DNA from: Allocoprobacillus sp002160865
Lineage (GTDB): Bacteria; Bacillota_I; Bacilli_A; Erysipelotrichales; Coprobacillaceae
DNA length: 64,000 bases
Assembly: GCF_042850985.1 (NCBI RefSeq)
Contig: NZ_AP031415.1
Location: 372,001-436,000, forward strand
Reading direction: 5' to 3'
The position numbers and the translations under genes were made by a program. The notes beneath the pieces were generated by a model that saw only the letters and a list, made by a program, of their open reading frames with translations, ran no database searches and was not told the DNA's origin. Below are positions 16,420 through 26,581 of the stretch, in pieces (within the stretch, counting starts at the first letter, position 1; every line of letters begins with the position of its first letter).

Positions 16420-16689
16420 ATGGGTGATGCATTTAAAGCGTTAAGTGATCCAACGAGAAGAAGAATCTTAGAATTGTTACAGGATAGACCTTTAAATGCT
16501 GGAGAAATTGCAGATTGTTTTCAAATGACAAAACCATCTATATCACATCATTTATCTATTTTGAAATCGAGTGGTTTGATCATTGATGAAAGACAGGGAC
16601 AGAATATTGTTTATAGTATTGATATGTCTGTTTTTCAAGAAGTGATGAAGTGGTTTATGAATTTTATTGATATGGGGGATGAAAAATGA
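16420..16689 (+). CDS. sdpR: ArsR-family autorepressor, SdpR-like
   Basis: An 89-residue winged-helix protein: FKALSDPTRRRILELL (helix 1-2), then the recognition helix TKPSISHHLSILKSSGLI. No cysteine metal site of the classical ArsR/SmtB type is seen, which fits the SdpR subgroup. It is followed by an SdpI-like gene with an ATGA overlap. In B. subtilis this pair controls immunity to the SDP toxin. No sdpABC genes are present here, so the pair may sense an external toxin or have another role. The promoter and a perfect palindrome lie upstream. Confidence 0.85.
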   Translation: MGDAFKALSDPTRRRILELLQDRPLNAGEIADCFQMTKPSISHHLSILKSSGLIIDERQGQNIVYSIDMSVFQEVMKWFMNFIDMGDEK

Positions 16690-17327
16690 GAATAAGAGTT
16701 TTTGATGGAATCTTGTGGGGAGTGACTTTTCTTTTGGTAGTGACTGTCTTTTTGATGCCAGATACAGTCCCTTTACATTGGGATGAAAACTGGCAAATTG
16801 ATGGTTATGGCAGTCGTTATATGTTTTTGATTCTGGCTTTTATACCAATGGCCATCTATTATGGGATGTCACTTACAAAGCATATTGATCCTAAAAAAAT
16901 GAATTTGGAAAAAAGAAAGAAAACATATCGCCTTTTTCAATATGGTTTAACAGTGTTCTTTTTGATTCTTGCTGCTTTTTTTGAATATTCAGCTTTTAAT
17001 CCCCAACAAGATGGTGAACAGTTTGTGTTATTGTTAGTGTCTGTCTTATTAATAGGAATGGGTAATTATTTACCTAAAATACCACAAAATTACTTCTTTG
17101 GTGTCAAAACACCATGGACACTAGCAAGTGAGTATGTCTGGAAAAAGACACATAAAATAAGTGGCTATTGTTTTATATTGATAGGATTCATAAATGGTAT
17201 AAGTGCATTAGTACATTTTTCTTACACTTATCTGGTATTGATGATTAGTATTATAGGTATGACTATATTTATTTATGTGTATTCTTATTTTTTATTTAAA
17301 AAGTGTAGCCAAAATATTGACGATTAG
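16686..17327 (+). CDS. sdpI: SdpI family membrane protein (DUF1648 + SdpI)
   Basis: A 213-residue protein with about six membrane helices. The N-terminal part has the DUF1648 signature DTVPLHWDENWQIDGYGSR (the LPxHW/G-x-pattern), and the C-terminal half has GNYLPKIPQNYFFGVKTPWT, the SdpI core. SdpI acts as an immunity protein and as a sensor that holds SdpR at the membrane; here that role is inferred from the coupled sdpR gene (ATGA overlap). Confidence 0.85.
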   Translation: MRIRVFDGILWGVTFLLVVTVFLMPDTVPLHWDENWQIDGYGSRYMFLILAFIPMAIYYGMSLTKHIDPKKMNLEKRKKTYRLFQYGLTVFFLILAAFFEYSAFNPQQDGEQFVLLLVSVLLIGMGNYLPKIPQNYFFGVKTPWTLASEYVWKKTHKISGYCFILIGFINGISALVHFSYTYLVLMISIIGMTIFIYVYSYFLFKKCSQNIDD

Positions 17328-17390
17328 ATATTAAAGATATAAAATTATAATATAAATAATATTAATAATTAATGAAAGAGAGGATATCTT

Positions 17391-18119
17391 ATGTTAAAGA
17401 TTGAACATTTAACAAAAAAATATGATCAATTTAAAGCAGTAGATGATTTATCATTGCATATTGAAAGAGGTCATATTTATGGTTTTATTGGTCATAATGG
17501 GGCTGGAAAAACGACAACATTAAAAGCAGTTGCTGGGATTATGCCTTTTGATGAGGGAGAGATTATCATTGATGGAAAGTCTATGAAAACACATGCTTTA
17601 GAATGTAAGAAAATCATGGCTTATATTCCAGATAATCCTGATTTATATGAATATTTAACAGGTATTCAATATTTGAATTTTATTGCAGATGTTTATCAAG
17701 TATCAAAGGAAGAAAGAGAAAAACGTATTTCTCAATATGGGGATATGTTTGATTTAACAAGTGATCTGGCTCAACCTATTAGTGCTTATTCACACGGGAT
17801 GAAACAAAAGTTAGCGATTATTTCAGCTTTTATACATCAACCACAATTAATTTTAATGGATGAACCATTTGTTGGATTAGACCCTAAAGCATCACATTTA
17901 TTAAAACAAATCATGCGTGATCATTGTGATCGTGGTGGTGCCATTTTCTTTTCAACACATGTTTTGGAAGTGGCTGAAAAGTTATGTGATCGTATTGCGA
18001 TTATTAAACAAGGAAAATTGATTGTCAGTGGAAAGACTCAAGATGTAATTGGTGATGAATCACTTGAAGATGTTTTCTTAGAGTTGGAGGATGATGACAA
18101 TGTTAATGACGCTCATTAA
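17391..18119 (+). CDS. ABC transporter ATP-binding protein
   Basis: A 242-residue protein with Walker A GHNGAGKTTT (about residues 35-44), the signature SAYSHGMKQKLAII, Walker B LILMDEPFVGLDP and the H-loop STHVLE. It belongs to the drug/antibiotic or Na+ exporter type (CcmA-like). Its gene overlaps the permease gene downstream, so the two make one exporter. The substrate is unknown. The nearby SdpR/SdpI pair suggests, but does not prove, a role in peptide-toxin resistance. Confidence 0.93.
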   Translation: MLKIEHLTKKYDQFKAVDDLSLHIERGHIYGFIGHNGAGKTTTLKAVAGIMPFDEGEIIIDGKSMKTHALECKKIMAYIPDNPDLYEYLTGIQYLNFIADVYQVSKEEREKRISQYGDMFDLTSDLAQPISAYSHGMKQKLAIISAFIHQPQLILMDEPFVGLDPKASHLLKQIMRDHCDRGGAIFFSTHVLEVAEKLCDRIAIIKQGKLIVSGKTQDVIGDESLEDVFLELEDDDNVNDAH

Positions 18120-19695
18120 GATTAGATTGCAGGGTATTTTATTAAGACAAACAAAAAGTTCTAAGAAAAAAGGGAACAGTATTGGAAAGCTGATATTATT
18201 TGGTTTATTGTTTGCTTATGTAGGTGTTGTCTTTATTGGTATGTTTGGGATGTTGTTTTATTCTTTGATTGAACCATTTTCGATGATGGGAATTGAATGG
18301 TTATACTTTGCTTTAATGGCATTATTTATTATTTTACTTTGTTTTATAGGAAGTATTTTCTTAACACATCATGAAATTTATGAAGCTAAAGATAATGAAC
18401 TATTATTGGCTATGCCTATTAAAAATAGTGATATATTATTGAGCCGTGTATTTACAATTTTAATTTTAAATTATGTCTATGAGTCTTTGATTGCAATACC
18501 AGCTTTCTATGTTTATATTACCAATGTCGGTATGACAATGATAGAAATCTTTATGTTTATTATTGTTGTTTTAACACTACCATTGTTTGTTTTAGCATTA
18601 TCTTGTTTATTTAGCTGGATTTTAGCTCATGTGCTTGTTAAAATTCATCGTTTTAAAACTGTTATTTCTATTGTCTTATTTGTCGGTTTTTTTGGTTTAT
18701 ATATGTATGCTGTGAATTATTTACAGACATATCTTGTATGGCTTATTGAAAATGGTAAGAGTATTGCTGAAGCGATTGAAAAAGCAGTATTTCCATTATA
18801 TCATTTAAGTATCGCTTTAACTCAGGGAAATATAGGTAGCTTTGTGATTTATCTTATTTGTGCTTTATTGCCATTTATTATTGTTATTTATTTATTATCT
18901 ATGAATTTTACGAAAATGGCAACATCAAAACCTAAGATGAAAAAAGCAATTTATAAAGCAAAACCAATGAAGCAAAATACAATGTTTAAAGCTCTTGTCA
19001 TCAGAGAAATTAGACATTTTACTTCTAATGCGATGGTGATGTTGAATGGGGCAATGGGTATTATTCTTTGTATCATCGCTACGGGAGCTGTCTTGATTTA
19101 TCAAGATGAAATTCAAATGATTGCCTCTATTCCTCAGATTCAAGAATATATGACACCAGTTTTATGTTTAATGGTTATCGCTGTATCATCATTAAATATG
19201 ATCAGTGCATCTTCTATTTCTTTAGAAGGAGATCGTTTCTGGATTATTAAGTCACTCCCTATAACAACACAGGATATTTTAAATTCAAAACTAGCTATGC
19301 ATGCTTTCTTATGTATTCCCGGTGGTTTAATTCTTTCTGTCGCTTTGATTTATGTGACAGGTATTGGAATGATTGATAGCTTACTTGTCTTGATTGTTCC
19401 TATCTTATTTACACTATTGATTGATTTTTTAGGATTATTACTCAATTTATGGAAGCCTAAGTTTGACTGGGTTAATGAAACGGTCTGTGTGAAACAGAGT
19501 TTACCTGTTGTTTTAACGATGTTTATTTCAATGGGATTAGCTGTTGTGATTGCAATGGTGTATGGACTATGGTTAGTTGATATTCTCTCTATTACAGCTT
19601 ATATGTATAGTGTGATTATGATTGTTATTATTTTAGATGTTGTTCTTTATCAGACAATTCAAACGTGGGGTATACAACAATTTGAACATATATAA
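18100..19695 (+). CDS. ABC transporter permease, large (ABC-2-like)
   Basis: About 531 residues with some twelve hydrophobic segments. The middle contains MFKALVIREIRHFTSNAMVM, a common permease loop. The gene overlaps the end of the ATPase gene by 20 bases. Of the tandem ATGs at 18091, 18094 and 18100, the last is best spaced from GGAGG at 18086-18090 (nine bases). It is likely the partner of the ATPase above in an exporter of unknown substrate. A terminator lies about 55 bases downstream. Confidence 0.8.
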   Translation: MLMTLIKIRLQGILLRQTKSSKKKGNSIGKLILFGLLFAYVGVVFIGMFGMLFYSLIEPFSMMGIEWLYFALMALFIILLCFIGSIFLTHHEIYEAKDNELLLAMPIKNSDILLSRVFTILILNYVYESLIAIPAFYVYITNVGMTMIEIFMFIIVVLTLPLFVLALSCLFSWILAHVLVKIHRFKTVISIVLFVGFFGLYMYAVNYLQTYLVWLIENGKSIAEAIEKAVFPLYHLSIALTQGNIGSFVIYLICALLPFIIVIYLLSMNFTKMATSKPKMKKAIYKAKPMKQNTMFKALVIREIRHFTSNAMVMLNGAMGIILCIIATGAVLIYQDEIQMIASIPQIQEYMTPVLCLMVIAVSSLNMISASSISLEGDRFWIIKSLPITTQDILNSKLAMHAFLCIPGGLILSVALIYVTGIGMIDSLLVLIVPILFTLLIDFLGLLLNLWKPKFDWVNETVCVKQSLPVVLTMFISMGLAVVIAMVYGLWLVDILSITAYMYSVIMIVIILDVVLYQTIQTWGIQQFEHI

Positions 19696-20047
19696 AAAGT
19701 AGAATAAAGGGCTGTACGAGATAAATAATCGTAAAATCATCTCAAAGAAGAAAACGGCAATGAATATCAATTACGATCATCATTGTCGTTTTTTTGTATA
19801 TAGAGATTATGGAAATACATTATACAATCTAATTGCACTCATAATTATAATGTAAGTCATTTTTATGATATTAAAGCAAGAATAATGAATGTGCTAATCA
19901 ACAAAAAGCCATTTATATCATTTTAATATAGCATGAAATAAATTGCTTTCATATAGTGGATAAGGTGGGTTCAAATCAATGTTTTGATGTCATTGAAAAC
20001 TATTAATGTACTTTTTACCTGACATTAACAATCTTTAGAAGCTGTTT
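19696..20047. other. Intergenic region with a terminator; no gene seen
   Basis: This AT-rich spacer holds the terminator at 19751-19797 and then about 250 bases with no supported reading frame. A TGGGTTCAAATC stretch near 19966 resembles a tRNA T-arm by chance; no other tRNA part surrounds it. Confidence 0.6.
19751..19797 (+). terminator. Terminator of the ABC exporter operon
   Basis: ACGGCAATGA and TCATTGTCGT pair (one G-U) around a 16-base loop, followed by seven T. Confidence 0.75.
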
Positions 20048-20056
20048 TGTTATAAT
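20048..20056 (+). promoter_or_regulatory. Extended -10 promoter of the large surface protein gene
   Basis: TGTTATAAT lies 24 bases before the ATG at 20081, with GGAGG between. No well-spaced -35 is present. Confidence 0.5.
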
Positions 20057-20080
20057 CCGTTTATAAATGGAGGAAACAAA

Positions 20081-23000
20081 ATGGGAAAAAAAGCTAAAAA
20101 GTTAATTGGTAGTAGTATGAGTGTTCTTGTTGTGGCATCATCAATGAATTTGAATGCATTATCTGTTGTTCATGCAACAGATACACTTACAAAGAATGCT
20201 TCAAAAATTATAAGTCCAGTGATGATTAGTGAGATTGTAGCTGATACACATCAATCTGATATGGAAACTGCATCAGGTACAGATGCTTTTGAATATATTG
20301 AGCTCTACAATACAACGAATCAGACTTTAGATATGGATAATTATCTTATTCAAAATGTTAATGGAAGTACGCATACTTTATGGGAAATCCCTGAAGGTAC
20401 AACAATCGAAGCAGGGGAGACACTGGTTGTATGGGTACGTAATAGTGAAAGTGACTCACTTGATGAAAATCAATTCCGCTCTTACTATAACATTACTGAT
20501 GAATCAGTAAATATTGTGAAAACAAATGAATCGGTGAATGGTTTTAGTAATTCTGGAGAACGTTCAATGGAAGTCCTTGTCAAGGATACTAAGCAAGTCA
20601 TTAATTCTATGACTTATAATGATGGAGAAGCAAAGGCCCAGACAAAAAAGGGGATTACATTTCAATATCAGGATGGTCGTATTCAAGAATTGACACTTGG
20701 CTATGATGGAGATCCAACGCCAGGATCATTGGTTGATGAACAAACATTAGATGACCATTATGTCGTTAATAAGGATGAAGATGCAGCAGTTAGTCTATTA
20801 GTTAATGAGACATTTAACCCAAATGCATCATATGTTGTGAAAGCAACTACAGACTTAACTTCTGTTATATTAGAAGCAAAAGCCTTTATAAATAATAAGT
20901 CATATAATATGACTTATGATAATGGTGAATTTTTTGTTTCTATTCCTGCATCAGATTTAAGTGGGTTAGAATCTTTTGAGTTATCAGTTGAATTAACTGA
21001 TGGAGTTAATGAATTAAAATCTAATAAGACAATTACAGCAGAGACAACAGATTCAGTGAAATATCAATCACCATTATTATTGACTGAGTTTGTACCTAAT
21101 ACTGTTAATGTGGATGGCTCTGATGCATTTGAATATTTTGAAGTTTATAACGCTAGTAATCAGACAGTAGATTTGAAAGATTATCATTTTATTTATGTTA
21201 ATGGAACTAAAGAAGCTGAATGGATATTGGAAGGTGAACAGACTGTAGGAAATGTTTCTAATCAAATTTTTGGAGAATATCAACGCCCTGATGTGATAGA
21301 GAATCCTACTGTATCAATTGATGCACCATCTGTGGTTTCAAATCTTCAAGATTATGAAATGACGATTCAGACAAATCTAGAAAAAGTTTTCACAGCAACT
21401 GCAGATATTTATAGTGGAGAAACACTCATTGATACAATTAACTTTACATATGACAATGATATTTTAAAAGGGACAATTGCATATAATGCTGTTAAAAATT
21501 ATGACAGTATAACTTATAAAGTCACAATCAGTGATGGAGTTAATCAAGCTACTTATACATCATCTTCAATTCCAGTTCAAAGTGGAGAAGTCGATGTAAC
21601 AAATGCACCAGCCTTAACAATTACTGAAGTTATTCCAGATACTTCTAATGTAGATGGAGCAGATGCATATGAATTTATTGAAATCTATAATAACTCTAAT
21701 AAAGATATAAATTTGAAAGATTATAAGCTCTATTATAATTATCCAGATAGTGGTAGTGATAGTATTTGGTGGGAAACAAACGAAGATAAGATTTTAAAAT
21801 CTGGAGAAACACTTGTTTTCTGGATTAAAAATGGTACAAATGATGCTTTAACAAAAGATAATTTTAATGAAAAATGGGAAACAAATCTTTCAGATGACCA
21901 ATTGATTGAAATTTCATGTGGTGGGATGTCTAATAGTGGAGCGAGAGGAATTAAAATAGCGACTAATGTTAAAGACGTGATTGATTATGTAACATATAAT
22001 ATGGATGGAACTGATAATACAACAGCTGACAAATCTATTGTTTATCAAAACCAATATAATAATGGACAATTCCAGTCTGTATTAGTGAGTGATGATAGAA
22101 CGCCTACACCTGGTAGAGTTGATAGTAATACGAAACCGCAATATTCTCCAGTATTGCCAGATACAGTAAGTGAACCTGTTTTAGAAGATCGTACAGCATC
22201 AACTTTTCATACAGATGAAGATTTTGCATTTGAAATCAAAGCAACTTCACAAGAGACAACGATTAAAACTGTATCATTATATATGAAAGATAATAAGTCA
22301 AATGGATATACTCAATATAATCTTTTAAGAAATAATGGAGATGTTTTCAATTATACTCTAGCAAGTGTTGACTTAATTGGGAAATCTTCTTATGAATATT
22401 ATTTTGTTGTTAGTGATGGATATCAAACAGTAACAACTGATGTGAAAACGGTAAACAATGAAGAGGGAACTCTTGAGGGTGATCGTTTCAATATTGATGA
22501 TCAAACAGTGGTATCACAAAATCAACAAATTATAGGAACGGGAGAAAACCTTATTCTTGATGGTAAAGATATTACAGGTGAAGCCAAAAAATCTATTAGC
22601 AATTCAGCAAAAATTGCATTTGATGCTTCACAGACAGATGTCTTCTTTAAAAATGCAGTTTCTATAGGTAACGATTCAATAGGTGTCTTTAATGAAGGAA
22701 CTTATGACTCATGGATGACATATAGTTATGATGTAGATGCAAAATATTTTGATTATGATAAAAAACAGGTGACAATTGCATTCCATGCTGGAAATAAAGC
22801 TAATGTGTTAGAACATAATATTGAAAATAACGATGATTTTGTTTTAAAGAATATTCGTCTTGTTTTACCTGATGGTACATCTTTGAGAGGAAAATATACT
22901 GGTGTTAAGGGGCTTGGAGCAGTTGAACATACTGCAGATAACTGGCATCCAGATCAACCAGAAACATTGGACAATTATTCTCCACAAACTGAAATTTCAA

Positions 23001-25588
23001 TGGGAGATGGAACAAGTAAAATAGAAATTCTTTATGTCACATTTGATATTCCTGAAGCATCATTTGATTCATTACGTTATGATCTTGATACAACAAAGTT
23101 ATCAGATGGTGTGCATACACTTCAAACTGGAGAATCATCTATACAGTTTATAGTAGATAATACGGCTCCTGAAATTATGACAAATATGGAAGAAGATGCA
23201 CAATATAGAAGTCATACAATTGAAGCGAGTGCTAAAGATGCTATAAGTAAAAATGTTTCTTTATTAGCAACATTGGATAATCAAGCAATTGAATTGCCTT
23301 ATGCATTTGATACAAAGACATTAGATGCTGGAGAACACGTTTTATCTTTAACTGCTACAGATGAAGTAGGGAATATGGCTACCAAAACAATAACATTTAC
23401 TGTTCCTGAAGAAAATGCTACTGTTGGTGAAATCACACCAGGTGATGGGTCAGTGATTCATGGTGATCCTACATTATCTGTTCAAGTGAGTGATGCAACA
23501 AATGATGTTATGAATGTTGCATTTAAGAAAGGCCAAAAATATACTTTGAATGATCAAAATATTCAAGCTTCTCAAGGTGTGAGTCAGATTTCTGGTACTA
23601 ATGAACAGTCTTTTGAAACAAATTCTGCCAATGGCTTCCCATATCAGCAATTTGATATTAAGGTTGATTCTTCATTTACAAATAAGGATGCAATGAAAGT
23701 TCATTGGGAAGGTGAAAGTAATAATGCCAAAACATTTATGTATGTTTATAATCACACAACTCAAGAATGGGATTTACAAGATGCCCAAAAGATTTATGAT
23801 GGCAGTCAGATTGAATTAACTGCATCAATAGAGTTAAATGATTATCTCAAAGATTCATCAGTAAGAGTCATGATACAAAATGGGGAAGGATATACGCCAC
23901 CTCAATATGATTCACAAACAACACGTATTACAACTTCTAATGAAGATGATACTCCTCGCGAAGATTATGATTTTACATTTGTTGTAGAAAGTGATACACA
24001 ATATTATAATGAAGATTATGATGGTAATCCTGAACAAGATGTTGATGGTTCATATCAGTATCAGTTAGATATTCATGAATGGGTTCTCGCAAATAGAGAA
24101 CGTATGAATATTCAATATATGTTCCATGATGGAGATATTATTGATGATGAACATCTTGATCCTGAATGGGAAAATGCCGATAAAGCTTATAAAATACTTG
24201 ATGAATCAGGAATGCCTTATGGTGTATTGGCTGGTAACCATGATGTTGGTCATTTAAGCGGTGATTATACAAGTTTTTCTCAGTATTTTGGTGAAGAAAG
24301 ATATAATCAGAATCCTTGGTATGGTCAAAGTTATAAAGATAATCGAGGACATTATGATTTAATTAGTGTAGGTGGTATTGACTTTATTATGATTTACATG
24401 GGATGGGGTATTGGTGATGAAGAAATTCAATGGATGAATGATGTCTTAGCACAATATCCTGAACGTAAGGCTATTTTGAACTTCCATGAATATTTACTTG
24501 CTAGTGGAGGTTTGGGTGAAGAACCTCAACGTATCCATGATGAAGTCGTAGCTGTGAATCCAAATGTCTGCATGGTATTATCAGGACATTATCATAACGC
24601 TCAGACAAATGTAGAAAACTTTGATGATAATCAAGATGGTGTTGCAGATCGTACGGTTTATCAGATGTTATTCGATTATCAAGGATTAAAAGCTGGTGGT
24701 ATGGGATATATTCGTTTAATGCACTTTGATTTAGAAGGTGAAAAAATTATTATTCGTACATACTCACCTTCATTAGATGATTATGATGCTAAAGATGAAA
24801 CTGATATTGGTGATGTCGCCAATATTAATGGAGAAGAAGAATTTGAAATTCCTTTTTCAGCATTGGGAATCGAACCAAAGACAAAGAGTCTTGAAACTTC
24901 ATCTTTAGATATAGATGTTTATGGAAGTGAAGTGTTAGGTGAAGTTAAAAATGTAGAAAGTGGTCAAACTGCACAATTGACATTAAATAATCTGGCCAAT
25001 CAAACATTAGGATGGTATGCTGAAATTACTGATGAAAATGGTGGATTAACAAGAACGGATGTGCAGTATATTACAGTGAACAAAGAAGAAAAAGCACCAA
25101 CAATTATTTTACCATCAGATAATACGTTCACTGTTGGAGAAGAATTCGATCCAATGGAGGGTGTGAGTGCAACAGATTATACAGGAAAAGATATTACATC
25201 TCAAATTCAGGTTGCTGGTCAAGTGAATACATCAAAACCTGGAACTTATGAATTGACTTATACTGTATATGATGAATATGGTTATTCTACTCAGGCTAGA
25301 AGAGTGATTACTGTCAAAGCAGAATCATCATCTCAAGGTCAACCTTCTCTTCCTGATGAAAATAAACCAATGCAAAATCCTAGTCAGAACACTCCACAAC
25401 AAAGTGATAACCCTTCACAACAAATTCAAAGCCAAAACAATATTCAACAGGTACAATCATCTATACAACCACAAACTTCAGACCTTTATGGGAATTTTGC
25501 AGGATATTTATTTATTGCCATTATAACATTGCTTGGTATTGCATATTTAACATTAAAAAATAAAATCAAAGATTTATTTCAAAAGTAA
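20081..25588 (+). CDS. Giant surface protein: lamin-tail domains + calcineurin-like phosphoesterase + Ig-like domain
   Basis: An 1835-residue exported protein. A signal peptide ends near VVHATD (residue ~33). Three lamin-tail-like domains start at about residues 45, 328 (short) and 508; each has a DAFEY/DAYEF-(I/F)E-(L/I/V)YN motif. A metallophosphoesterase spans roughly 1297-1566, with HDGDIIDDEH, AGNHDVGH, LNFHEYLLA and SGHYHNAQT providing the metal ligands. A bacterial Ig-like domain (about 1670-1745) and a Gln/Pro/Ser-rich linker follow. The C-terminus has QPQTSD, a hydrophobic helix and a KNKIKDLFQK tail, a wall-sorting-like signal with a non-canonical motif. Its role may be extracellular phosphate or nucleotide scavenging (inference). 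Confidence 0.85.
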   Translation: MGKKAKKLIGSSMSVLVVASSMNLNALSVVHATDTLTKNASKIISPVMISEIVADTHQSDMETASGTDAFEYIELYNTTNQTLDMDNYLIQNVNGSTHTLWEIPEGTTIEAGETLVVWVRNSESDSLDENQFRSYYNITDESVNIVKTNESVNGFSNSGERSMEVLVKDTKQVINSMTYNDGEAKAQTKKGITFQYQDGRIQELTLGYDGDPTPGSLVDEQTLDDHYVVNKDEDAAVSLLVNETFNPNASYVVKATTDLTSVILEAKAFINNKSYNMTYDNGEFFVSIPASDLSGLESFELSVELTDGVNELKSNKTITAETTDSVKYQSPLLLTEFVPNTVNVDGSDAFEYFEVYNASNQTVDLKDYHFIYVNGTKEAEWILEGEQTVGNVSNQIFGEYQRPDVIENPTVSIDAPSVVSNLQDYEMTIQTNLEKVFTATADIYSGETLIDTINFTYDNDILKGTIAYNAVKNYDSITYKVTISDGVNQATYTSSSIPVQSGEVDVTNAPALTITEVIPDTSNVDGADAYEFIEIYNNSNKDINLKDYKLYYNYPDSGSDSIWWETNEDKILKSGETLVFWIKNGTNDALTKDNFNEKWETNLSDDQLIEISCGGMSNSGARGIKIATNVKDVIDYVTYNMDGTDNTTADKSIVYQNQYNNGQFQSVLVSDDRTPTPGRVDSNTKPQYSPVLPDTVSEPVLEDRTASTFHTDEDFAFEIKATSQETTIKTVSLYMKDNKSNGYTQYNLLRNNGDVFNYTLASVDLIGKSSYEYYFVVSDGYQTVTTDVKTVNNEEGTLEGDRFNIDDQTVVSQNQQIIGTGENLILDGKDITGEAKKSISNSAKIAFDASQTDVFFKNAVSIGNDSIGVFNEGTYDSWMTYSYDVDAKYFDYDKKQVTIAFHAGNKANVLEHNIENNDDFVLKNIRLVLPDGTSLRGKYTGVKGLGAVEHTADNWHPDQPETLDNYSPQTEISMGDGTSKIEILYVTFDIPEASFDSLRYDLDTTKLSDGVHTLQTGESSIQFIVDNTAPEIMTNMEEDAQYRSHTIEASAKDAISKNVSLLATLDNQAIELPYAFDTKTLDAGEHVLSLTATDEVGNMATKTITFTVPEENATVGEITPGDGSVIHGDPTLSVQVSDATNDVMNVAFKKGQKYTLNDQNIQASQGVSQISGTNEQSFETNSANGFPYQQFDIKVDSSFTNKDAMKVHWEGESNNAKTFMYVYNHTTQEWDLQDAQKIYDGSQIELTASIELNDYLKDSSVRVMIQNGEGYTPPQYDSQTTRITTSNEDDTPREDYDFTFVVESDTQYYNEDYDGNPEQDVDGSYQYQLDIHEWVLANRERMNIQYMFHDGDIIDDEHLDPEWENADKAYKILDESGMPYGVLAGNHDVGHLSGDYTSFSQYFGEERYNQNPWYGQSYKDNRGHYDLISVGGIDFIMIYMGWGIGDEEIQWMNDVLAQYPERKAILNFHEYLLASGGLGEEPQRIHDEVVAVNPNVCMVLSGHYHNAQTNVENFDDNQDGVADRTVYQMLFDYQGLKAGGMGYIRLMHFDLEGEKIIIRTYSPSLDDYDAKDETDIGDVANINGEEEFEIPFSALGIEPKTKSLETSSLDIDVYGSEVLGEVKNVESGQTAQLTLNNLANQTLGWYAEITDENGGLTRTDVQYITVNKEEKAPTIILPSDNTFTVGEEFDPMEGVSATDYTGKDITSQIQVAGQVNTSKPGTYELTYTVYDEYGYSTQARRVITVKAESSSQGQPSLPDENKPMQNPSQNTPQQSDNPSQQIQSQNNIQQVQSSIQPQTSDLYGNFAGYLFIAIITLLGIAYLTLKNKIKDLFQK

Positions 25589-25633
25589 AAATGGTAAAAG
25601 GAATTGGTTTTATTCCTGATAAATAAAGAATTT

Positions 25634-25662
25634 AAAAGCTCTTTTCAAAGAGAGCTTTTTTG
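25634..25662 (+). terminator. Terminator of the surface protein gene
   Basis: AAAAGCTCT (25634-25642) pairs with AGAGCTTTT (25651-25659), then more T. Confidence 0.8.
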
Positions 25663-25693
25663 GTATATAATAGTAAAAAGTGGGTGATGGCAG

Positions 25694-26485
25694 ATGTTTA
25701 ATTTAATGATTATTTTGTCTTCTATGATTAACAGTGAGCCTTTTGGCAGTAATAACTATAAAATTGCTAAATATATTATTGAAAATATTGAGGATTTAGA
25801 GGATTGTTCAGTATCTCAGTTAGCCAAAAGCTGTTATGTTTCTAATTCCAGTATTTCAAGGTTTTGTCGAGATATAGGTATGAGTGATTTTAATGCTTTA
25901 AAAAATCAGATTGCTAAATTTGGAATATCTCAAGAAACAACAAAAGGCAAATATGAATTTCAATCATACGATCCACATCAACCTGCAAAATCATATATTA
26001 CAAGTGTAATTGATAATTTAAAACTTGTTATACCAAGTATTGATGAACAGTCTATTCAAAAACTTGTGAAAGATATTTCTCGATATAAAAATGTGGCTGC
26101 TTTTGGATATAGGCAGTCAGAAAATGTTGCTTTAAATCTACAATATGATTTACAGACAAATGGTAAACATATTTTTACATGTATCAAATTTATTGAACAG
26201 GCTGAATATATAGAACAAGCCAATCAAGATGATTTAATTATTATTTTCTCAGATACAGGCACTTATTTTGATCGTGTTTTTGAACGTGTGAAACCATTTA
26301 AAAACATGAAAACCAAACCTAAAATATATATGATTACATCATGTCATGATTTGGATATATCTTATGTTGATGAATATATTTATTATCATAGTCGTCGTGA
26401 TTATGCCAGTCATCCTTACCCATTAATGATGATTGCTGATGTTATTTGTGTTGAATATGCCCATATGAAAAAGATACCTCATTGA
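25694..26485 (+). CDS. MurR/RpiR family transcriptional regulator
   Basis: A 263-residue protein. The N-terminal HTH_6 domain (CSVSQLAKSCYVSNSSISRF, about residues 38-57) is followed by a SIS sugar-phosphate-binding domain (from VAAFGYRQSENVALNLQYDL to the end). RpiR regulators respond to phosphosugars. The neighbours are a PTS EIIC gene and a NagB-like gene, so it very likely controls them. The ribosome site is weak (GGTGATGG). A possible TATAAT at 25666-25671 overlaps the end of the upstream terminator. Confidence 0.9.
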   Translation: MFNLMIILSSMINSEPFGSNNYKIAKYIIENIEDLEDCSVSQLAKSCYVSNSSISRFCRDIGMSDFNALKNQIAKFGISQETTKGKYEFQSYDPHQPAKSYITSVIDNLKLVIPSIDEQSIQKLVKDISRYKNVAAFGYRQSENVALNLQYDLQTNGKHIFTCIKFIEQAEYIEQANQDDLIIIFSDTGTYFDRVFERVKPFKNMKTKPKIYMITSCHDLDISYVDEYIYYHSRRDYASHPYPLMMIADVICVEYAHMKKIPH

Positions 26486-26528
26486 TCAAAGGATGCTTTT
26501 GCGAAAAGGTCAATGAAGTATCTTTTTT
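26467..26528. terminator. Bidirectional terminator between rpiR-like and EIIC genes
   Basis: AAAAGATACCTCATTGA and TCAATGAAGTATCTTTT form a 17-bp stem with one mismatch around a 24-base loop. Both flanks are T-rich on the outgoing strand. The stop of the RpiR gene lies in the stem. Confidence 0.7.
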
Positions 26529-26551
26529 GACTGATTAAAGATGATAAATGT

Positions 26552-26574
26552 AAGTGTGTGTGAGTGTATTCTCT
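26552..26574 (+). repeat. Copy A of a 22-base conserved motif flanking the EIIC gene
   Basis: AAGTGTGTGTGAGT-G-TATTCTCT. Copy B is at 28173-28196 in the same orientation, with 14 plus 8 identical bases. This copy is directly 3' of the EIIC stop. See findings. Confidence 0.6.
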
Positions 26575-26581
26575 ATCTTAT

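Noticed and set aside
19966..19980. tRNA T-arm-like GGTTCAAATC
   Set aside because: No acceptor, anticodon or D arm around it.
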